Numbered from the stretch's first letter, positions 50,270 to 62,931 are shown. The stretch is 64,000 bases of DNA from Mycobacterium sp. DL (GCF_039729195.1 NZ_CP155796.1:5208001-5272000), one strand, 5' to 3'. The notes: generated by a model from the sequence alone, not told the origin. A program made the numbers and translations.

Positions 50270-51295
50270 ATGGCTGAGCCGTGGGAACTGGTCCTGCACC
50301 ACACGTACGCCGGAATGCCGGGGGTGATCTTCGATCATTCGCCGAGTCGGCGTAGCCACGGCCAATCCGTGGGGCTGGCCGACGACGACTTTCGGGCCGA
50401 CGGTGCGACACCCGGGTCCGGGGCAGTCCATCTACGCTCCGGCACGATGATTCGGGTGCCGCCGTCGGCGAGTTGGCGGCCGCTGGGTGGCATCCGGATC
50501 GAAATGGTCTGCGAGACGGAGATGATCCGCAGCGGCGGCACGTTGGCAGCCGGAGACAGCTTCTCGTTCACCACGGGGGGTGGCTATTTCGGCGGTGAAT
50601 TCGTCCAGACCAGTGGCGCCTCGGCAGTGGGCAGGGGTGGTTCTGAGCCGCGTCCGCTGCCGTCCGATCAGTGGATGACGTTGGCGCTGCAGTACGACCC
50701 GGCTGGAGTGCAGGTTGAGATCAACGGGGACCTCGTCAGTCGTTGGGACGGGTGGAACGGCTTCCTCGCCGGCACGTCGGGACTTGTCATCGGCAATGAC
50801 CCTTCCGGCCAGAGCGGTCTTGTCGGCCGCCTCGACGACCTCAAGATCTGGCGCCTCACCCCGCACTTGATCGGAACCGTCTTCGTCGAGCGACCCGTGG
50901 AAACGCCGGTCGGCCGCTGCTGGGCCGAGTGGTCACAGAAGCTGGATCAATTGGTCAGGGACGATCCGCAGTGTTGGAACAAGGTCGGTGACCTGCTGCC
51001 GCGCGCGATGTTCAGCGTGTTGAACCAGATCGACCAGATGCCGCAAGTGCAAACTCAATTCGCTGAGCTTTCGCGCCGCTACAACGAACTCTGGTCGCAG
51101 GGGCGACTCGCCGAGATCCCCGCAGTGCTCGCAGACATCATCGCGCTGCTGCGCGGCGCGGGATTCAACCCCGCGACGATCGCTGATCTGCAGGCGCTGC
51201 TGAACGACAACTGCTTCGCGTCCATGGTCGAACAACTGCCGATGGACTGCGACGGCGCATTCACCAACATGTTCTCCGTCACCGAGTCGTTCTGA
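50270..51295 (+). CDS. LamG/concanavalin-like lectin-fold protein
   Basis: A 341-residue protein with no signal peptide. Residues about 5-205 look like a LamG-type jelly roll: SGAVHLRSGTMIRVP, then WMTLALQYDPAGVQVEINGDLVSRW, SGLVIGNDPSG and LVGRLDDLKIWRL, where the last strand DDxxIW is diagnostic. Residues about 220-341 are helical with four cysteines (GRCW, PQCW, DNCF, MDCD). ATG 50270 follows GGAGG at six bases; an ATG-less extension upstream is unlikely to be translated. It precedes the larger Vps62-like gene by 30 bases as a two-gene unit. The ligand is unknown. Confidence 0.65.
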   Translation: MAEPWELVLHHTYAGMPGVIFDHSPSRRSHGQSVGLADDDFRADGATPGSGAVHLRSGTMIRVPPSASWRPLGGIRIEMVCETEMIRSGGTLAAGDSFSFTTGGGYFGGEFVQTSGASAVGRGGSEPRPLPSDQWMTLALQYDPAGVQVEINGDLVSRWDGWNGFLAGTSGLVIGNDPSGQSGLVGRLDDLKIWRLTPHLIGTVFVERPVETPVGRCWAEWSQKLDQLVRDDPQCWNKVGDLLPRAMFSVLNQIDQMPQVQTQFAELSRRYNELWSQGRLAEIPAVLADIIALLRGAGFNPATIADLQALLNDNCFASMVEQLPMDCDGAFTNMFSVTESF

Positions 51296-51325
51296 CTCGT
51301 CACCGGCTCATCCCGAAGGACTTCG

Positions 51326-53497
51326 ATGGCTAGACGAAACTTGGCGTCAGGCAGTACAACCGGCGACGGATCCGCTTTCGAGACCGAATCGTTTCGGCCC
51401 GGTTCCAACACGTTGGTGCTGTTGTTCGTCACCAGCGCGAGACCGGTGTTCGGTGGCGGAATTCCTACCACGCCTGCTGTGACCGGCAATGGCCTGCAGT
51501 GGGTGGTGGTGCGGTCGTTGACTTACGGCGCCAATGACGACCGGCGGTTGACCTGCTTCCGCGCCTCGGGTCCTGCACCCGTGGATGCCAGTGCTGTCAT
51601 CGACTTCGGTCTCGAGACGCAGGATTTCTGCGCGTGGTCGATCTTCGAGTACACCGACGTGGATGTCAGTACCGCCAATGGCCGATCGGCGATCGTGCAG
51701 TCCTTCGCGGTGCCGGCTTCAGGCCAGTCGCTGACCGCACCGCTGTCCGCATCGGCCGATCCGGATCGAAATGTCGCGGTCGGCGCGATCGCAGTCGACT
51801 CGGCCGGAGGGGCGGCGATCGACGTGACGCAGGGCGCGGGTTACCGCGAGATCGACGAGCAATCTCTCACTCAATTCCTCGGCAAGGCAGGCACTCTGCA
51901 GACTCAGGACGCCGAGGCGTCCACCGCGACGATCAGTTGGACGTGGAGTTCCCCGCAGTCGGCCGCCGCGATCGTGCTGGAGGTGAAGGCCGCCCCGCCC
52001 GCTGAAGGCGGGGGCGGTTCGGAACGCCCACCCGACGACGATCGGGCCTTGATCGAGCGATTCGAACCGATCCTGTTCTTCCACCCTTCGGAGAAGTTCT
52101 TTCCCAGCGACGCCAAGCGTTTTGTCGAACATGCGGCGCTGTGGACCGCGCAGAACCCCGGAGATGACAAAGCGGGTTGGGGAGGAAAGGCGGGCGATCC
52201 CTTCCCTCGCAAGCCGACGGTGACGGCGAAGGCACTGGCGGCACTTCCGAACGAGCCCGGAGAGTTCCGCTTCGGTGACCAGATCGGCGCGGGCAACGAT
52301 CGCCGATTCCTCGAACTCGGCGGCTGGAAGGACGCCACGGAAGCCCACGAAGGCGAGGTGACGGCCTCGAGTAGCAACCGGTACAGCGATCGCAGCACGA
52401 TCGAGAGCCTGTATGACGGTGTGCTCGAGCCGAGCCGATTCTGGTATCACGCTGAGGTTTTTCACCAGGAGCAGCTGCGTCTGATCGGGAGTAGGGCGCC
52501 GGGTGTGAACCTCGGTCCGATGGTGAGCAAGCTGCGCACTCCCACCCTGATCTGTTACTACTTCTTCTTTCCCGCGCACGACCAGAGGGTCAGCAGCGCC
52601 GGCTGCGACGGTGTCGAGGCCAGGGAGGTGTCCTCGCACGCGGGGGATTGGCAGTGCCTTGCCATCCTCGGTGAGGGTGTCGGCGCAGCTTTCACTCCGA
52701 AGTTTGTGGGAAGAACGGGGTCTCGTTCCAGTGGCGTGAACGGTTTTCCGCCGTATCAGTTCGACGACGACCAGAACACAGTGATGACCGTCGGAGCCTG
52801 GACCGGCGCTGAACCTGTACTGACCGCGGGCCACCCGCGGTTGTACGTCGCCGCGGGCACACACAGCCTCTACACGACTCCCGGCGAACAACGCGTCGAT
52901 CCCTACACGTCGGATCGGCGACCGCAATGGTGCGGAACGGTAGACACGCCGAGCCCGGCCGGCTCCGACGCCGATGAGGACTCCGGGGTGACCGCCGTCA
53001 AGGACATCGCGGTGTTGTTGGCGAAGATGATCGCGGCCGGCCCTTTTGGCTTCCTCGGCGCCACCGCGGCGCTCGTGTCGTGTGTCGTCGAGGTCGGGCA
53101 CTACAAATCACCTCTTGCGTCCTTCGGGGTGGACCCCGCGAGCACGGCCGACCCTGATGAGCCGCCCGCGGGTCCGGGAGTCGGTAAGACAGTGAAACCC
53201 GACGCACTCGATGTCCCCGACGCCGGCGCGGACGTCATCGTGTGGCGGTCACGCCCACGCGAACCGCTGACTCTCGATGGCCGCATCTACGACTGCATCG
53301 TGGACCGCACCACGCAGCCGTGGTGGCCCAACCCCGATACGAAAAGCGGATTCAACGGCCGATGGGGTCAGCATGTGACGGCCGACAGCCTCGCCCGGCG
53401 CGCCGGGCCCCGGTTTCCGAACTATCCGCTGATGTTCCTGCTCGCTCTGGCCGATGGTCTCGGGCGCAATCCCCCGCTGTTGCAGCTGGACGGATAG
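51326..53497 (+). CDS. Large protein with N-terminal beta domain and Vps62/DUF946-like C-terminal domain
   Basis: A 723-residue protein without a signal peptide. Residues 1-225 form a beta-rich domain (NTLVLLFVTSARPVF, LTCFRASGPAPVD, SAAAIVLEVKAA), ending in a Gly/Pro linker. The rest resembles the Vps62/DUF946 family: ERFEPILFFHPSEKFFPSDAKRFVEHAALW, then HAGDWQCLAI and PRLYVAAGTHSLYTTPG, whose GDW and GTHS lines are the conserved core. Residues about 555-580 are hydrophobic. Its start has AAGGAC as ribosome site. Family members are of unknown function; eukaryotic ones are vacuole-related. With the LamG-like neighbour it may bind sugars or surfaces. Confidence 0.65.
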   Translation: MARRNLASGSTTGDGSAFETESFRPGSNTLVLLFVTSARPVFGGGIPTTPAVTGNGLQWVVVRSLTYGANDDRRLTCFRASGPAPVDASAVIDFGLETQDFCAWSIFEYTDVDVSTANGRSAIVQSFAVPASGQSLTAPLSASADPDRNVAVGAIAVDSAGGAAIDVTQGAGYREIDEQSLTQFLGKAGTLQTQDAEASTATISWTWSSPQSAAAIVLEVKAAPPAEGGGGSERPPDDDRALIERFEPILFFHPSEKFFPSDAKRFVEHAALWTAQNPGDDKAGWGGKAGDPFPRKPTVTAKALAALPNEPGEFRFGDQIGAGNDRRFLELGGWKDATEAHEGEVTASSSNRYSDRSTIESLYDGVLEPSRFWYHAEVFHQEQLRLIGSRAPGVNLGPMVSKLRTPTLICYYFFFPAHDQRVSSAGCDGVEAREVSSHAGDWQCLAILGEGVGAAFTPKFVGRTGSRSSGVNGFPPYQFDDDQNTVMTVGAWTGAEPVLTAGHPRLYVAAGTHSLYTTPGEQRVDPYTSDRRPQWCGTVDTPSPAGSDADEDSGVTAVKDIAVLLAKMIAAGPFGFLGATAALVSCVVEVGHYKSPLASFGVDPASTADPDEPPAGPGVGKTVKPDALDVPDAGADVIVWRSRPREPLTLDGRIYDCIVDRTTQPWWPNPDTKSGFNGRWGQHVTADSLARRAGPRFPNYPLMFLLALADGLGRNPPLLQLDG

Positions 53498-53508
53498 TTC
53501 GACCCTGG

Positions 53509-53733
53509 TCAGTCGGTGCGTCGCTCACGGCGGGGCTTTGGGGAATCCGGAGGACCGGGGCGGACGTGAGGGGGCACGATTCGTGTGTTGCGCACCGTCT
53601 TTCCGTAGCCGGCGACGGCGCTGAGTCCCCGGTAGCAGCCGGGGCAGATCGGTTTGCCGTCCTTGTTCACCGACCAGTTCTTGCCTGCGCCCGTGCACGG
53701 CTTCGCCTTCATGGGTGCATCATCCTCTGGCAT
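53509..53733 (-). CDS. Small zinc-ribbon-like protein
   Basis: A 74-residue (or 67 from ATG 53712) basic protein. KPCTGAGKNWSVNKDGKP is followed by ICPGCYRGLSAVAG, giving one CxxC and a further Cys, perhaps a half zinc ribbon. AGAGGA lies 9 bases before the internal ATG at 53712 (MKAKPCTG), which may be the true start. It is convergent with the Vps62-like gene (11 bases apart) and 98 bases from tRNA-Arg. Function is unknown. Confidence 0.55.
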   Translation of the reverse strand: MPEDDAPMKAKPCTGAGKNWSVNKDGKPICPGCYRGLSAVAGYGKTVRNTRIVPPHVRPGPPDSPKPRRERRTD

Positions 53734-53831
53734 GATCGCGCCGTCATCGTCGAGGGGTGGTGCCGCCCACCGGGCCCTTCAGGATGAGAACCACCAAAGA
53801 GGCGGGAAGCTTGCGCCCCTGAGGGCCAAGA

Positions 53832-53907
53832 TGGTGCCCCCGGCAGGATTCGAACCTGCGGCCTTCCGCTCCGGAGGCGGACGCTCTATCCCCTGAGCTA
53901 CGGGGGC
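53832..53907 (-). tRNA. tRNA-Arg (anticodon CCG)
   Basis: On the minus strand a full cloverleaf folds: acceptor GCCCCCG/CGGGGGC with discriminator A and an encoded CCA (53834-53832), D stem GCTC/GAGC, anticodon stem TCCGC/GCGGA around loop CTCCGGA with anticodon CCG (reads CGG), and T arm with GGTTCGAATCC. It lies immediately upstream of argS, divergently, as in M. tuberculosis. No intron. Confidence 0.97.
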
Positions 53908-54081
53908 GCATGCTGAGTCACCTGCGCCGAACGGGCCTGCACAGACTAACGCATCCCGCGGGCCGTCCCGTCAACGGAACAGATCCCTGCCCACGTCGCG
54001 GTGCTCAGCGTGGGCCACACCGCAGGACGACGGCTTAATGGATTCGGGGAGCGACCACCCCAGACCATAGGATGGACACCC

Positions 54082-55734
54082 GTGACCCCCGCCGACCTGG
54101 CTGAGCTGCTCAAGACCACCGCTGCCGCGGTGCTCGCCGAGCACGACCTGGACCCTGCCGCGCTGCCCGCGACCGTCACCGTCGAGCGCCCCCGCAACCC
54201 TGAGCACGGCGACTACGCCACCAACCTGGCCTTACAGCTGGGCAAGAAGGTCGGCGCCAACCCGCGCGACCTGGCCGGCTGGCTGGCAGCAGCACTCGTC
54301 GACCAGGACGGCATCTCGGCCGCCGAGGTGGCGGGCCCCGGCTTCGTCAACCTGCGCATCGAGGCGTCGGCGCAGAACGTCATCGTCGGGAATGTCATCG
54401 CCGCGGGCAATGGGTACGGGAACTCGGCCGCGCTGGCGGGCAAGAAGGTCAACCTCGAGTTCGTCTCCGCCAACCCGACCGGGCCGATCCACATCGGCGG
54501 CACCCGGTGGGCGGCTGTCGGCGACGCCCTGGGCCGGCTGCTGAGCACCCAGGGTGCCACGGTGGTGCGCGAGTACTACTTCAACGACCACGGCGCGCAG
54601 ATCGACCGGTTCACCAACTCGCTGATCGCCGCGGCCAAGGGTGAACCCGCGCCCGAGGACGGCTACGCCGGTGCCTACATCGCCGACATCGCCGCGCAGG
54701 TGCTCGCCAAGGATCCGGACGCACTGAGCCTGCCTGAGGACGAGATGCGGGAGGCGTTCCGCTCCATCGGCGTGCACCTGATGTTCGACCACATCAAGGA
54801 ATCGCTGCACGAATTCGGCACCGACTTCGACGTCTACACACACGAAGACTCGATGCACACCTCAGGTCGTGTCGACCAGGCCATCACCAAGCTCCGCGAG
54901 ACCGGCAGCATCTACGAGTCCGACGGTGCAACATGGTTGCGTACCACCGACTTCGGTGACGACAAAGACCGCGTGGTGATCAAGAGCGACGGTCAGCCCG
55001 CCTACATCGCCGGCGACCTCGCCTACTTCCTCGACAAGCGTCAGCGTGGCTTCGATCTGTGCATCTACATGCTCGGCGCCGACCACCACGGCTACATCGC
55101 GCGACTGAAGGCCGCCGCCGCGGCGCTCGGTGACGACCCCGACACCGTCGAGGTGCTCATCGGCCAGATGGTCAACCTGGTGCGCGACGGGCAACCGGTG
55201 CGGATGAGCAAGCGGGCGGGAACGGTCATCACCCTCGACGACCTCGTCGACGCCATCGGGGTGGACGCGGCACGCTACGTGCTGATCCGCAGTTCGGTCG
55301 ACAGCCCGATCGACATCGACCTCCAGTTGTGGTCCTCGGCATCGGCCGAGAACCCGGTCTACTACGTGCAATACGCGCACGCCCGGCTGTCGGCCCTGAT
55401 GCGCAATGCCGCCGATCTGGGGATCGTGCCCGACACCGCACATCTTGATCTGCTGACCCACGACAAGGAGGGCACGCTGATCCGCAACATCGGCGAGTTC
55501 TCCCGGGTCTTGAAGACCGCCGCCGACCTGCGCGAGCCCCACCGGGTGTCGCGTTACCTCGAAGACCTGGCCGGCGACTATCACCGCTTCTACGACTCCT
55601 GCCGGGTGCTCCCACAGGGTGACGAGACCCCCGGTGACCTGCACGCCGCGCGTCTCGCGCTGTGCCAGGCCACTCGCCAGGTCATCGCCAACGGGCTGGG
55701 GATCCTCGGCGTCAGCGCTCCGGAGCGGATGTGA
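54082..55734 (+). CDS. argS: Arginyl-tRNA synthetase ArgS
   Basis: A 550-residue class-I synthetase charging tRNA-Arg. The N-terminal Add-1 domain (residues 1-110), the HIGH-type motif PTGPIHIGG (about 132-140), the KMSKS-type RMSKR (about 374-378) and the C-terminal all-helical anticodon domain ([13 protein letters not shown] onward) are complete. GTG 54082 is chosen because homology begins there, and TAGGAT, a -10-like hexamer, lies 8 bases before it. The next gene, lysA, starts with a GTGA overlap, so argS heads the aspartate-family operon. It is adjacent to tRNA-Arg(CCG), one of its substrates. Confidence 0.97.
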   Translation: MTPADLAELLKTTAAAVLAEHDLDPAALPATVTVERPRNPEHGDYATNLALQLGKKVGANPRDLAGWLAAALVDQDGISAAEVAGPGFVNLRIEASAQNVIVGNVIAAGNGYGNSAALAGKKVNLEFVSANPTGPIHIGGTRWAAVGDALGRLLSTQGATVVREYYFNDHGAQIDRFTNSLIAAAKGEPAPEDGYAGAYIADIAAQVLAKDPDALSLPEDEMREAFRSIGVHLMFDHIKESLHEFGTDFDVYTHEDSMHTSGRVDQAITKLRETGSIYESDGATWLRTTDFGDDKDRVVIKSDGQPAYIAGDLAYFLDKRQRGFDLCIYMLGADHHGYIARLKAAAAALGDDPDTVEVLIGQMVNLVRDGQPVRMSKRAGTVITLDDLVDAIGVDAARYVLIRSSVDSPIDIDLQLWSSASAENPVYYVQYAHARLSALMRNAADLGIVPDTAHLDLLTHDKEGTLIRNIGEFSRVLKTAADLREPHRVSRYLEDLAGDYHRFYDSCRVLPQGDETPGDLHAARLALCQATRQVIANGLGILGVSAPERM

Positions 55735-57149
55735 ACGCGCATCCGGCCGGGCCCCGGCACGCCGAGGAGGTCCATCACGGCGGTGTGCCGGACCGGCCGC
55801 TGGCCGCCGCCGACGTCCTCGAACTGGCGCCCAATGTGTGGCCGCACAACGCTGTTCGTGGTGACGACGGCGTCGTCACCATCGCCGGGGTTCCGGTGAC
55901 CGAGATCGCCGCGGAGTTCGGCACTCCCGCATTCGTGATCGACGAGGACGACTTCCGGGCGCGCTGCCGCGAGATCTCGACGGCCTTCGGCGGAGGAGAG
56001 TACGTCCGCTATGCCGCCAAGGCGTTCCTGTGTACCGAGGTCGCCCGCTGGGTCGACGAAGAGGGACTGTCCCTCGACGTCGCGAGCGGGGGAGAGTTGG
56101 CGGTGGCGCTGCACGCGGGCTTCCCGGCAGAACGAATCGCCCTGCACGGCAACAACAAATCGATCGCCGAGCTGACCGCGGCGGTGAAGAACGGCGTCGG
56201 GCACGTGGTGCTCGACTCGATGACCGAGATCGAGCGACTCGACCGGATCGCCGGTGAGACCGGTGTCGTCCAGGATGTGCTCGTGCGGGTCACCGTCGGG
56301 GTCGAGGCGCACACCCACGAGTTCATCTCCACCGCCCATGAGGACCAGAAGTTCGGGCTGTCGCTGGCCAGCGGCGCCGCGATGACCGCCGTGCGCAGGG
56401 TTTTCGAGACCGACCACCTGCGCCTTGTCGGTCTGCACAGCCATATCGGATCGCAGATCTTCGACGTGGCGGGCTTCGAACTGGCGGCCCACCGGGTCAT
56501 CGGACTGCTCAGGGACGTCGTGGCGGAGTTCGGTGTCGACAAAACGGCGCAGATCTCGATCGTCGATCTCGGTGGGGGACTCGGGATTTCGTACCTGCCA
56601 CAGGACAATCCGCCGCCGATCGGCGAACTGGCCGACAAGCTCCAGACCATCGTGCGCAACGAGTCCGCAGCCGTGGGGTTGCCCACGCCCAAGCTGGTGG
56701 TCGAACCGGGGCGCGCCATCGCGGGGCCGGGCACCATCACGCTCTATGAGGTCGGCACCGTCAAAGACGTCGCAGTCGCGTCCGACAGGCACCGACGGTA
56801 TGTCAGCGTCGACGGCGGGATGAGCGACAACATCCGGACATCGCTGTACGGCGCCGAGTACGACGTGCGGATGCTGTCGCGGATCAGTGATGCCGCTCCG
56901 GCGTTGTCTCGTGTCGTCGGGAAGCACTGCGAGAGCGGCGACATCGTCGTACGTGACGCATGGATGCCCGACGACGTCGCACCGGGAGACCTACTGGGCG
57001 TCGCAGCAACCGGCGCATACTGCTATTCGATGTCGAGCCGCTACAACCTGATCGGCCGGCCGGCCGTGGTGGCCGTGCGCGACGGGCGGGCACGCCTGAT
57101 CCTGCGCCGGGAAACGGTCGACGATCTGTTGAGTCTGGAGGTGAGGTGA
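55731..57149 (+). CDS. lysA: Diaminopimelate decarboxylase LysA
   Basis: A 472-residue PLP enzyme converting meso-diaminopimelate to lysine, the last step of lysine synthesis. Lys of YAAKAFLC (about residue 97) binds [22 protein letters not shown] and GKHCESGDI (active-site Cys-Glu from the partner subunit) are all present. GTG 55731 overlaps the argS stop by four bases. An upstream in-frame extension lies inside argS. It forms a dimer in the cytosol. The argS-lysA pairing, known in actinobacteria, links lysine output to translation and to the homoserine branch downstream. Confidence 0.97.
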   Translation: MNAHPAGPRHAEEVHHGGVPDRPLAAADVLELAPNVWPHNAVRGDDGVVTIAGVPVTEIAAEFGTPAFVIDEDDFRARCREISTAFGGGEYVRYAAKAFLCTEVARWVDEEGLSLDVASGGELAVALHAGFPAERIALHGNNKSIAELTAAVKNGVGHVVLDSMTEIERLDRIAGETGVVQDVLVRVTVGVEAHTHEFISTAHEDQKFGLSLASGAAMTAVRRVFETDHLRLVGLHSHIGSQIFDVAGFELAAHRVIGLLRDVVAEFGVDKTAQISIVDLGGGLGISYLPQDNPPPIGELADKLQTIVRNESAAVGLPTPKLVVEPGRAIAGPGTITLYEVGTVKDVAVASDRHRRYVSVDGGMSDNIRTSLYGAEYDVRMLSRISDAAPALSRVVGKHCESGDIVVRDAWMPDDVAPGDLLGVAATGAYCYSMSSRYNLIGRPAVVAVRDGRARLILRRETVDDLLSLEVR

Positions 57150-57152
57150 GCT

Positions 57153-58465
57153 GTGACCAAGGCAATCGGGGTAGCCGTCCTGGGGTTGGGCAATGTCGGC
57201 AGCCAGGTGGTGCGCATCATCGAGGAGAGTGCGGACGATCTGACCGCCCGCATCGGTGCGCCTCTGGTGGTGCGTGGCATCGGGGTCCGGAGGGTGGCCG
57301 ACGACCGCGGTGTTCCGTCGGAGTTGCTGACGGACAACATCGAAGAGTTGGTCTCACGCGAGGACGTCGACATCGTCGTCGAGCTGATGGGCCCCGTCGA
57401 ACCCGCCCGCAAGGCGATCCTGTCCGCGCTCGAGCAGGGCAAGTCGGTGATCACCGCCAACAAGGCGTTGATGGCGGTCTCTGCCGGAGAACTCGCCCAG
57501 GCCGCCGAGAATGCCCGTGTGGACCTGTATTTCGAGGCCGCGGTCGCGGGGGCGATACCCGTCATCCGTCCTCTGACCCAGTCGCTGGCCGGTGACACCG
57601 TGCTGCGGGTGGCCGGAATCGTCAACGGCACCACCAACTACATCCTCTCCGAGATGGACAGCACCGGCGCCGACTACGCCTCGGCTCTCGCCGACGCCAG
57701 CGCACTGGGGTACGCCGAGGCGGACCCGACCGCCGACGTGGAGGGATACGACGCCGCTGCAAAGGCGGCCATTCTGGCCTCGATCGCGTTCCACACCCGG
57801 ATCACCGCCGACGACGTCTACCGCGAGGGCATCACCAAGGTGACGTCCGCCGACTTCGTGTCCGCACGTGCGCTCGGGTGCACGATCAAGTTGCTGGCGA
57901 TCTGCGAACGGCTCACCAACGGCGAAGGTCAGCAGCGGGTTTCGGCTCGTGTCTACCCGGCGCTGGTGCCCCTGGATCATCCGTTGGCGTCGGTGAACGG
58001 CGCCTTCAACGCGGTGGTGGTCGAGGCCGAGGCGGCCGGACGACTGATGTTCTACGGGCAGGGTGCCGGAGGTGCGCCGACGGCGTCGGCGGTGTTGGGG
58101 GATCTGGTGATGGCCGCGCGCAACCGCGTGCAGGGTGGCCGGGGACCCCGCGAATCCAAGTACGCGAAGTTGCCCGTCGCGCCGATCGGCTTCATCCCCA
58201 CCCGCTACTACGTCAACATGAACGTCGCGGATCGCCCGGGCGTACTGTCCGCGGTCGCAGCGGAGTTCAGCAAGCGTGAGGTCAGCATCGCCGAGGTGCG
58301 ACAGGAAGGCATGGTCGACGAGGGCGGGCAACGGTGCGGCGCCCGCATCGTCGTCGTGACCCACCGGGCGACCGATGCTGCCCTTTCGGAAACCGTTGCG
58401 GCTCTGGCTGATCTCGAGGTCGTCCAGAGCATCAACAGCGTCCTTCGGATGGAAGGAACCACCGA

Positions 58466-58469
<4 letters not shown>
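57153..58469 (+). CDS. hom: Homoserine dehydrogenase
   Basis: A 438-residue enzyme reducing aspartate semialdehyde to homoserine at the branch to threonine and methionine. VLGLGNVGS (about residues 9-17) binds NAD(P); the catalytic region includes [20 protein letters not shown] and [18 protein letters not shown]. The C-terminal 80 residues form an ACT domain ([18 protein letters not shown]), the site of threonine feedback. GTG 57153 lies 3 bases after lysA with GGAGGTGAG just upstream. It is named thrA in M. tuberculosis (Rv1294). Confidence 0.97.
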
Positions 58470-60507
<2,038 letters not shown>

Positions 60508-60559
60508 CCCGGCGCCGGCAGGCGGCGTAACACGCGTAACATGTGAATCACGGCGTTTC

Positions 60560-60588
60560 TTGCTTCCGGCTCGGATGCGGGTTATTCT
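60560..60588 (+). promoter_or_regulatory. Promoter of rho
   Basis: TTGCTT (60560-60565), a 17-base spacer and TATTCT (60583-60588). A start near 60595 would leave a leader of about 210 bases, unusually long for this window where many genes seem leaderless. Confidence 0.5.
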
Positions 60589-60675
60589 CGCTCACGTCCA
60601 GCAATCGCAGCGTCTGAACTGCGCCGACACTAGGACGACCACTCTTCTTTCAGGTGCTCAAATTTGTGGACTGAC

Positions 60676-60759
60676 GGTTTGCCGTTTTGGCGAAACCCCG
60701 GCGATCACCGTTGCGGTGGCAATGGTGTGACCCTCACGTTCAGCGGATTGGCTGAACGT
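60676..60759 (+). other. Structured 5' leader of rho with three hairpins
   Basis: Hairpin 1: GGTTTGCC (60676-60683) with GGCGAAACC (60689-60697), one bulge, 5-base loop. Hairpin 2: CACCG/CGGTG (60706-60718), 3-base loop. Hairpin 3: perfect nine-base arms ACGTTCAGC/GCTGAACGT (60736-60759), 6-base loop, 46 bases before the start. None has a U-tract. A role in Rho autoregulation is inferred. Confidence 0.45.
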
Positions 60760-60805
60760 ACTGAACCCCCGCGTCACTTGGTTCGCGAGGGAAGAAAGGA
60801 AATCC

Positions 60806-62917
60806 GTGACTGATACGGACCTCATCACGGCTGGCGGCAGCACTGAAAGCAGTGAGCTGCCGAACACCGTGACCTCGGACTCCACTCCATCGGCTGAGCG
60901 CAGCGCGCCCGCCGCGGAGGATGCTCCGAAGACAGCTGCCGAGGGCTCGGCCGGAGGCGCTTCGCGTGATCGGCGGGGTGCTCTGACCAGCATGGTTCTG
61001 CCCGAGCTTCGCGCCATGGCCAAGGAGATCGGCGTCGAAGGCGCCTCCGGGATGCGCAAGGGCGAGTTGATCGCCGCCATCCGTGAGCGCCGTGGCGAAT
61101 CCACCGGCCGCACCGGAAGCGCAGCGAAAAAAGACACCCCCGCCGAGACGGCGACTACTTCTTCCGGACCTGCCGACAACGCCGGTCAGGATGCCCCCGC
61201 CGGCAACGCCGGTGATGGCGCGCCGCCGTCGCAGGCCGGCGCCGAGCAGGCCGATTCCGGCGCGCAGGCCCCCCAGCAGCGACGCGAACGTCGTTCCGCA
61301 TCCCGTGGTGCGGGCGGCCCCGGCGGTGCCGAGCAGAACAAGGATCAGAACAAGCGGGGCCAGGCTCAGTCGGGCGAGGCCGGTGACAACGCCGGCGACG
61401 CCAAGGCCGAGAAGAACGACAGGTCGGACAACCGGAACGAGCGTGCCGACCGTTCCGATCGATCCGACAGGGACAACGACAACCGCGGCGACAATCGCAA
61501 CGAGAATCGTGGCGACAATCGCAACGAGAATCGAAACGAAAATCGCGGGGACAACCGCAACGACAATCGTGGCGACAACCGCAACGACAACTCCGATCAG
61601 CAGGGTGGTCAGAACCGCGGCGGCAACGCCGACGACGACGGGGAGGGCCGACAAGGCCGTCGCGGTCGCCGGTTCCGCGACCGCAAGCGTCGAGATCGTG
61701 GCGGCGACGGCGGAGGCGGCGGTGGCGGAGTCGATCGCGAGACCGAACTCCGTGAAGACGACGTGGTCCAGCCGGTTGCCGGCATCCTCGACGTGCTCGA
61801 CAACTACGCGTTCGTGCGTACCTCGGGTTACCTGGCGGGGCCGAACGACGTCTACGTCTCGATGAACATGGTGCGGAAGAACGGCCTGCGCCGCGGTGAC
61901 GCGGTCACCGGCGCCGTCCGCGTCCCGCGCGAAGGGGACAGTAGTGGCGGACAGAACGCCCGGCAGAAGTTCAATCCGCTGGTGCGCCTGGACACCGTCA
62001 ACGGCAAGCCGGTCGACGAGGCCAGGAAGCGGCCCGAGTTCCAGAAACTCACGCCGCTGTACCCGAACACCCGGTTGCGCCTGGAGACCACTCCGGACAA
62101 GCTGACCACCCGCGTCATCGACCTGATCATGCCGATCGGCAAGGGGCAGCGCGCCCTGATCGTGTCACCGCCCAAGGCCGGTAAGACCACGATCATGCAG
62201 GACATCGCCAACGCGATCACCAGGAACAACCCGGAATGCCATCTGATGGTGGTGCTCGTCGACGAGCGCCCCGAAGAGGTCACCGACATGCAGCGTTCGG
62301 TCAAGGGTGAGGTCATCGCATCCACCTTCGACCGGCCGCCGTCAGATCACACCCAGGCCGCCGAGCTCGCGATCGAACGGGCCAAGCGCCTGGTCGAGCA
62401 GGGCAAGGACGTCGTCGTGCTGTTGGACTCGATCACCCGTCTCGGGCGTGCGTACAACAACGCCTCGCCGGCCTCGGGTCGCATCCTCTCCGGTGGTGTC
62501 GACTCGACCGCCCTGTACCCGCCGAAGCGGTTCCTGGGCGCGGCGCGCAACATCGAAGAAGGTGGCTCGCTGACGATCATCGCCACGGCGATGGTCGAGA
62601 CCGGTTCCACCGGCGACACGGTGATCTTCGAGGAGTTCAAGGGCACCGGTAACGCGGAGCTCAAGCTGGACCGCAAGATCTCCGAGCGCCGGGTGTTCCC
62701 GGCCGTCGACGTCAACCCATCGGGCACCCGCAAGGACGAGTTGCTGCTGTCTACCGACGAGTTCGCCGTTGTGCACAAGCTGCGCCGCGTGCTGTCCGGC
62801 TTGGACCCGCATCAGGCCATCGACCTGCTGATGAGCCAGCTGCGCAAGACCAAGACGAACTACGAATTCCTGGTGCAGGTGTCGAAGAACACCCCCGGCG
62901 GCAACGACCACGACTGA
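60806..62917 (+). CDS. rho: Transcription termination factor Rho with large disordered N-terminal insert
   Basis: A 703-residue RNA-dependent ATPase ending transcription. An N-terminal Rho-N helical domain (about 60-100: [20 protein letters not shown]) is split from the RNA-binding cold-shock domain (about 318 onward) by an Arg/Asn/Asp/Gly-rich low-complexity insert, including 40 residues of [14 protein letters not shown] repeats (223-262). The ATPase follows with Walker [12 protein letters not shown] (about 455-465), [14 protein letters not shown] and the Q/R loops intact. The insert is typical of actinobacterial Rho and binds RNA. The GTG start has AAAGGA 6 bases upstream. Own promoter and leader. 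Confidence 0.97.
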   Translation: MTDTDLITAGGSTESSELPNTVTSDSTPSAERSAPAAEDAPKTAAEGSAGGASRDRRGALTSMVLPELRAMAKEIGVEGASGMRKGELIAAIRERRGESTGRTGSAAKKDTPAETATTSSGPADNAGQDAPAGNAGDGAPPSQAGAEQADSGAQAPQQRRERRSASRGAGGPGGAEQNKDQNKRGQAQSGEAGDNAGDAKAEKNDRSDNRNERADRSDRSDRDNDNRGDNRNENRGDNRNENRNENRGDNRNDNRGDNRNDNSDQQGGQNRGGNADDDGEGRQGRRGRRFRDRKRRDRGGDGGGGGGGVDRETELREDDVVQPVAGILDVLDNYAFVRTSGYLAGPNDVYVSMNMVRKNGLRRGDAVTGAVRVPREGDSSGGQNARQKFNPLVRLDTVNGKPVDEARKRPEFQKLTPLYPNTRLRLETTPDKLTTRVIDLIMPIGKGQRALIVSPPKAGKTTIMQDIANAITRNNPECHLMVVLVDERPEEVTDMQRSVKGEVIASTFDRPPSDHTQAAELAIERAKRLVEQGKDVVVLLDSITRLGRAYNNASPASGRILSGGVDSTALYPPKRFLGAARNIEEGGSLTIIATAMVETGSTGDTVIFEEFKGTGNAELKLDRKISERRVFPAVDVNPSGTRKDELLLSTDEFAVVHKLRRVLSGLDPHQAIDLLMSQLRKTKTNYEFLVQVSKNTPGGNDHD
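61472..61591 (+). repeat. In-frame tandem repeats in rho (GACAAYCGC-type units)
   Basis: Forty codons made of short units encoding D/N-R-G/N-D/E-N in irregular tandem order. Unit number probably varies between strains by slippage. They lie in the disordered insert before the RNA-binding domain. Confidence 0.7.
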
Positions 62918-62931
62918 GCGATTTGGGTGTC

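Noticed and set aside
60654..60674. Six-codon upstream frame (GTG to TGA) in the rho leader
   Set aside because: It has no ribosome site and is short enough to be chance.
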